This document shows positions 7,411 to 9,524 of a DNA stretch of 9,524 bases, one piece after another. The position numbers were made by a program, and so were the translations under genes. Numbering within the stretch: the first letter of the stretch is position 1; the number at the start of each line of letters is the position of its first letter. Where the stretch lies: the NCBI GenBank assembly GCA_902496505.1, contig CABVBB010000043.1, positions 1 to 9,524 on the forward strand, given 5' to 3'. The notes beneath the pieces are model-generated. The model made no database searches and was not told the origin of the DNA. It saw only the letters and a program-made list of their open reading frames with translations. Origin of the DNA: an uncultured Peptococcaceae bacterium (GTDB lineage: Bacteria; Bacillota; Peptococcia; Peptococcales; Peptococcaceae).

Positions 7411-9524
7411 ATGAACAAAAAAGGGCACAAAAAATGGACAGCATGGCTGGTGCTTTTAGCGATGCTGCTTAATTTGCTTTCGCCCATGACTGTATGGGCT
7501 AATGAAGGAGCGGACAGCCTGCCGCAGGATAACACCACTGTCACTGAGCAGGCAGGATCTGACGTTGAGGAAGCAGCGCCCAAAGAGGACGCGGCTGAGG
7601 AAACGCCCACTTCTGGGCCGACCCTGCCAGAAGCAGAAACGATCGCACCAGAGGAAGAGCCGCCTGCGCCGGAAGTGATCACACCAGCAGGACCCTCTGC
7701 GCCAGAGGAAGAACCGCCCGCCGCAGAAACGGACAGCCTGCTGCCGGAGGCAAAAGTCCAGCAAGTGATGGCGCTGAAGGCGCCGGTGGAGACGATAGAA
7801 GTCAGCATTACGATCGATCCGTACGTTGTGGATGGCAGTGCAGCTGAAACGATCAGCGTCTCTGTACCGCAGGGGGCGAGTGCTCTGGAGGCCATGCAGG
7901 CAGCCCAAGAGCAGGGGCAACTGACGCTGACAGTGCAGGACTCATCATGGGGGCCTTATATCACAGAGATCAACGGCTATAGTGAGGAAAGCATCCGAGA
8001 GCTGATCACTGGCATACCCGACAAGGTCTATCCTGGCTGGCTGTTTTATGTCAATGGTCAGCTGGCTGACGTTGGCGTAGGAAGCTATACGTTAAACGCA
8101 GGGGATACGATCGAGTGGAGGTTTTCCATTCTGACCGATGGTATGACCTATGACGATTTCGATTTCTTTGCCAAGAAGGCCGCCCTGCCGGAAAAAATTG
8201 CAGCAGTGCGTCAGGCGGCAGGAGCAGACGAGCGTTTAACAAAGGTCTGCGAGGAAGCGGACAGCCTGCTGACTGCTATTGACCAGAAAATAGATGCAGG
8301 TATTGTTGGACAATATGTTGCAAATCAGCTGAGAAATGATAAAGCAGCATTGGATAAGCTTGACCTCAAGCTGGATCAGGCTTTAGCGGGATATGTATGG
8401 GTCGATCAAGTTGACCTTGTTCAGCCGGGTATGATCTATACTGGGCAGAGCAGACAGCTGACAGCAGCGATCACGCCAGAAAATGCCACTGAGCAAGAAT
8501 TAGAATGGGAGATCCTTTATTCAGGCGCAGAAGGAACGGCGCTTTCTCCGGAGGGTCTCTTAACAGCAGGCAGTCAGCCGGGCAAAGTGACGGTACGGGC
8601 AACGGCTAAAGCAGATAATATTTCGTCTAAAGGAATGGTCATAGAAATCCAGCAAATGCCCGATATGGCAGCCGCGGCCAGAGCATCTTTGGACAGCGCT
8701 GCAAGCTGGCTGAAAGCAGCACATGGCGGTTTTGAAAGCTATAACGAATCGATCAACAGCAGTACAGTTGCTTTTTTGTCGGCACGTTTGGGAATGATGG
8801 ACAGTGCAGAAAGCAAAGCTTATTACGAAGCGGTTTCTCACTATGCTGAAGCGAATTCAGCTAAACTGACCTATGTTACCACTTGGAGCAGTATTGTACA
8901 GTCTGTCAATGCGTTAGGGTATTCGCCAGAAAACATAGGTGGGGAGAATTATCTCGATAAAATATTAAACTTCGATGTTTCGCAGTGTGACGCATCGATG
9001 TGTATAGCCATATTAAAAACTTTGCAGGGAAAAGATTATGCCCCGGTAAGCTATACAGCAGAGGCAGTCGTTCAGAAACTTCTACAGGAACAGGCAGAAG
9101 ATGGCGGCTTTGAATCGTGGGGGTCAAGCAATGTTGATGTGACAGGCGATGCTTTAGCGGCATTAGCTGCCTATCGGCATATGGCTGGTGTAGAAGATGC
9201 CATTAACAAAGCAGTCAATTATTTAAGCCAGCTGCAAAAGGAAGATGGCAGTTTTGGACAAAATGCAGCATATCCGACAAGCAACGCCGATTCTACTGGC
9301 CGCGCCCTATTGGGATTAGCGTCTGTGGGGATCGATCCTTTGACGGATGAACGTTTTATCAAAGATAATAACAATATCATCATGGCGCTTTTAAACTTTC
9401 AAAATGAGGAAGGTGCCTTTGAATATTCTGGGTCAAGCAGCTCGTATGCCACCGTTGACGCCATGCAGGGCTTAAGCGCCTATGTCCGTTTCTTAGAGGG
9501 TCAGGAAGGGCTGTACGATCTGAC
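7411..9524 (+). CDS. Secreted transcobalamin-like protein: DUF4430 + Ig-like + alpha/alpha-toroid repeats (partial, runs off the window)
   Basis: Likely extracellular corrinoid-binding protein; 704 codons are visible with no stop. Residues 1-30 form a signal peptide (KKGHKK, hydrophobic core, cleavage likely after TVWA). Residues 31-130 are an acidic Pro/Glu-rich linker with APEEEPPA twice (81 and 99). Residues about 131-245 match the DUF4430/transcobalamin C-terminal-like domain, ending in the typical YPGWLFYVNGQ (about 217-227) and GDTIEWRF (231-238). About 247-328 is helical and charged; 331-415 resembles a bacterial Ig-like (Big_2) domain. From about 417 on there are alpha/alpha-toroid repeats of the prenyltransferase/terpene-cyclase type, marked by HGGF (438-441), EDGGF (563-567), EDGSF (611-615) and EEGAF (666-670). 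Animal transcobalamin and intrinsic factor combine these same two modules in the reverse order. AGGAGG at 7397-7402 sets the start. The cobalamin riboswitch upstream supports a B12 role. The C-terminus and any cell-wall anchor lie outside the window. Confidence 0.85.
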   Translation, partial: MNKKGHKKWTAWLVLLAMLLNLLSPMTVWANEGADSLPQDNTTVTEQAGSDVEEAAPKEDAAEETPTSGPTLPEAETIAPEEEPPAPEVITPAGPSAPEEEPPAAETDSLLPEAKVQQVMALKAPVETIEVSITIDPYVVDGSAAETISVSVPQGASALEAMQAAQEQGQLTLTVQDSSWGPYITEINGYSEESIRELITGIPDKVYPGWLFYVNGQLADVGVGSYTLNAGDTIEWRFSILTDGMTYDDFDFFAKKAALPEKIAAVRQAAGADERLTKVCEEADSLLTAIDQKIDAGIVGQYVANQLRNDKAALDKLDLKLDQALAGYVWVDQVDLVQPGMIYTGQSRQLTAAITPENATEQELEWEILYSGAEGTALSPEGLLTAGSQPGKVTVRATAKADNISSKGMVIEIQQMPDMAAAARASLDSAASWLKAAHGGFESYNESINSSTVAFLSARLGMMDSAESKAYYEAVSHYAEANSAKLTYVTTWSSIVQSVNALGYSPENIGGENYLDKILNFDVSQCDASMCIAILKTLQGKDYAPVSYTAEAVVQKLLQEQAEDGGFESWGSSNVDVTGDALAALAAYRHMAGVEDAINKAVNYLSQLQKEDGSFGQNAAYPTSNADSTGRALLGLASVGIDPLTDERFIKDNNNIIMALLNFQNEEGAFEYSGSSSSYATVDAMQGLSAYVRFLEGQEGLYDL

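Noticed and set aside
7260..7920. Ser/Gly/Ala-rich open frames on the - strand overlapping the riboswitch terminator and the start of the secreted protein.
   Set aside because: The low-complexity translation is the antisense of the Pro/Glu-rich linker. The + strand has the signal peptide, ribosome binding site and domains.
7513..8269. Three copies of GACAGCCTGC (7513, 7732, 8260) inside the secreted-protein gene.
   Set aside because: All encode Asp-Ser-Leu in the same frame with irregular spacing, so they are explained by codon preference and amino-acid composition, not a repeat element.

Overview
The window looks like chromosomal DNA of a low- to mid-GC Bacillota-type anaerobe. Support for this: strong AGGAG-type ribosome binding sites, an attenuator-type cobalamin riboswitch with an intrinsic terminator, short intergenic gaps and a Gram-positive/Negativicute-like secreted protein. 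The genus cannot be fixed from the sequence. I see no phage, insertion sequence, CRISPR, tRNA or rRNA.

Left block (about 108-5747, + strand): a three-gene cassette. Two related alkaline-phosphatase-superfamily hydrolases (about 670 and 663 aa, both without signal peptides) flank a 480-aa integral membrane carrier of the SLC13/DASS (anion:Na+ symporter) type. A long hairpin lies in the 117-nt gap between the first hydrolase and the carrier. The carrier and second hydrolase are 27 nt apart. A strong palindromic terminator closes the block. The layout suggests uptake of an anionic compound and cytosolic hydrolysis or phosphoryl transfer by two paralogous enzymes. The substrate is unknown.

Middle (5758-6921, - strand): a complete iron-containing (group III) alcohol dehydrogenase with its own promoter (perfect TATAAT), convergent with the hydrolase cassette and sharing the terminator region.

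Right block (about 7047-9524, + strand): a promoter, a full cobalamin riboswitch with recognisable P1 helix and B12 box, an intrinsic terminator, and then a large secreted protein that runs off the right edge. That protein has a signal peptide, a Pro/Glu-rich linker, a DUF4430 (transcobalamin C-terminal-like) domain, a helical linker, a bacterial Ig-like segment and alpha/alpha-toroid repeats. These are the two modules of animal transcobalamin/intrinsic factor in a bacterial protein, in the opposite order and under B12 control. It is a good candidate for an extracellular corrinoid-binding protein and is the most interesting item in the window.
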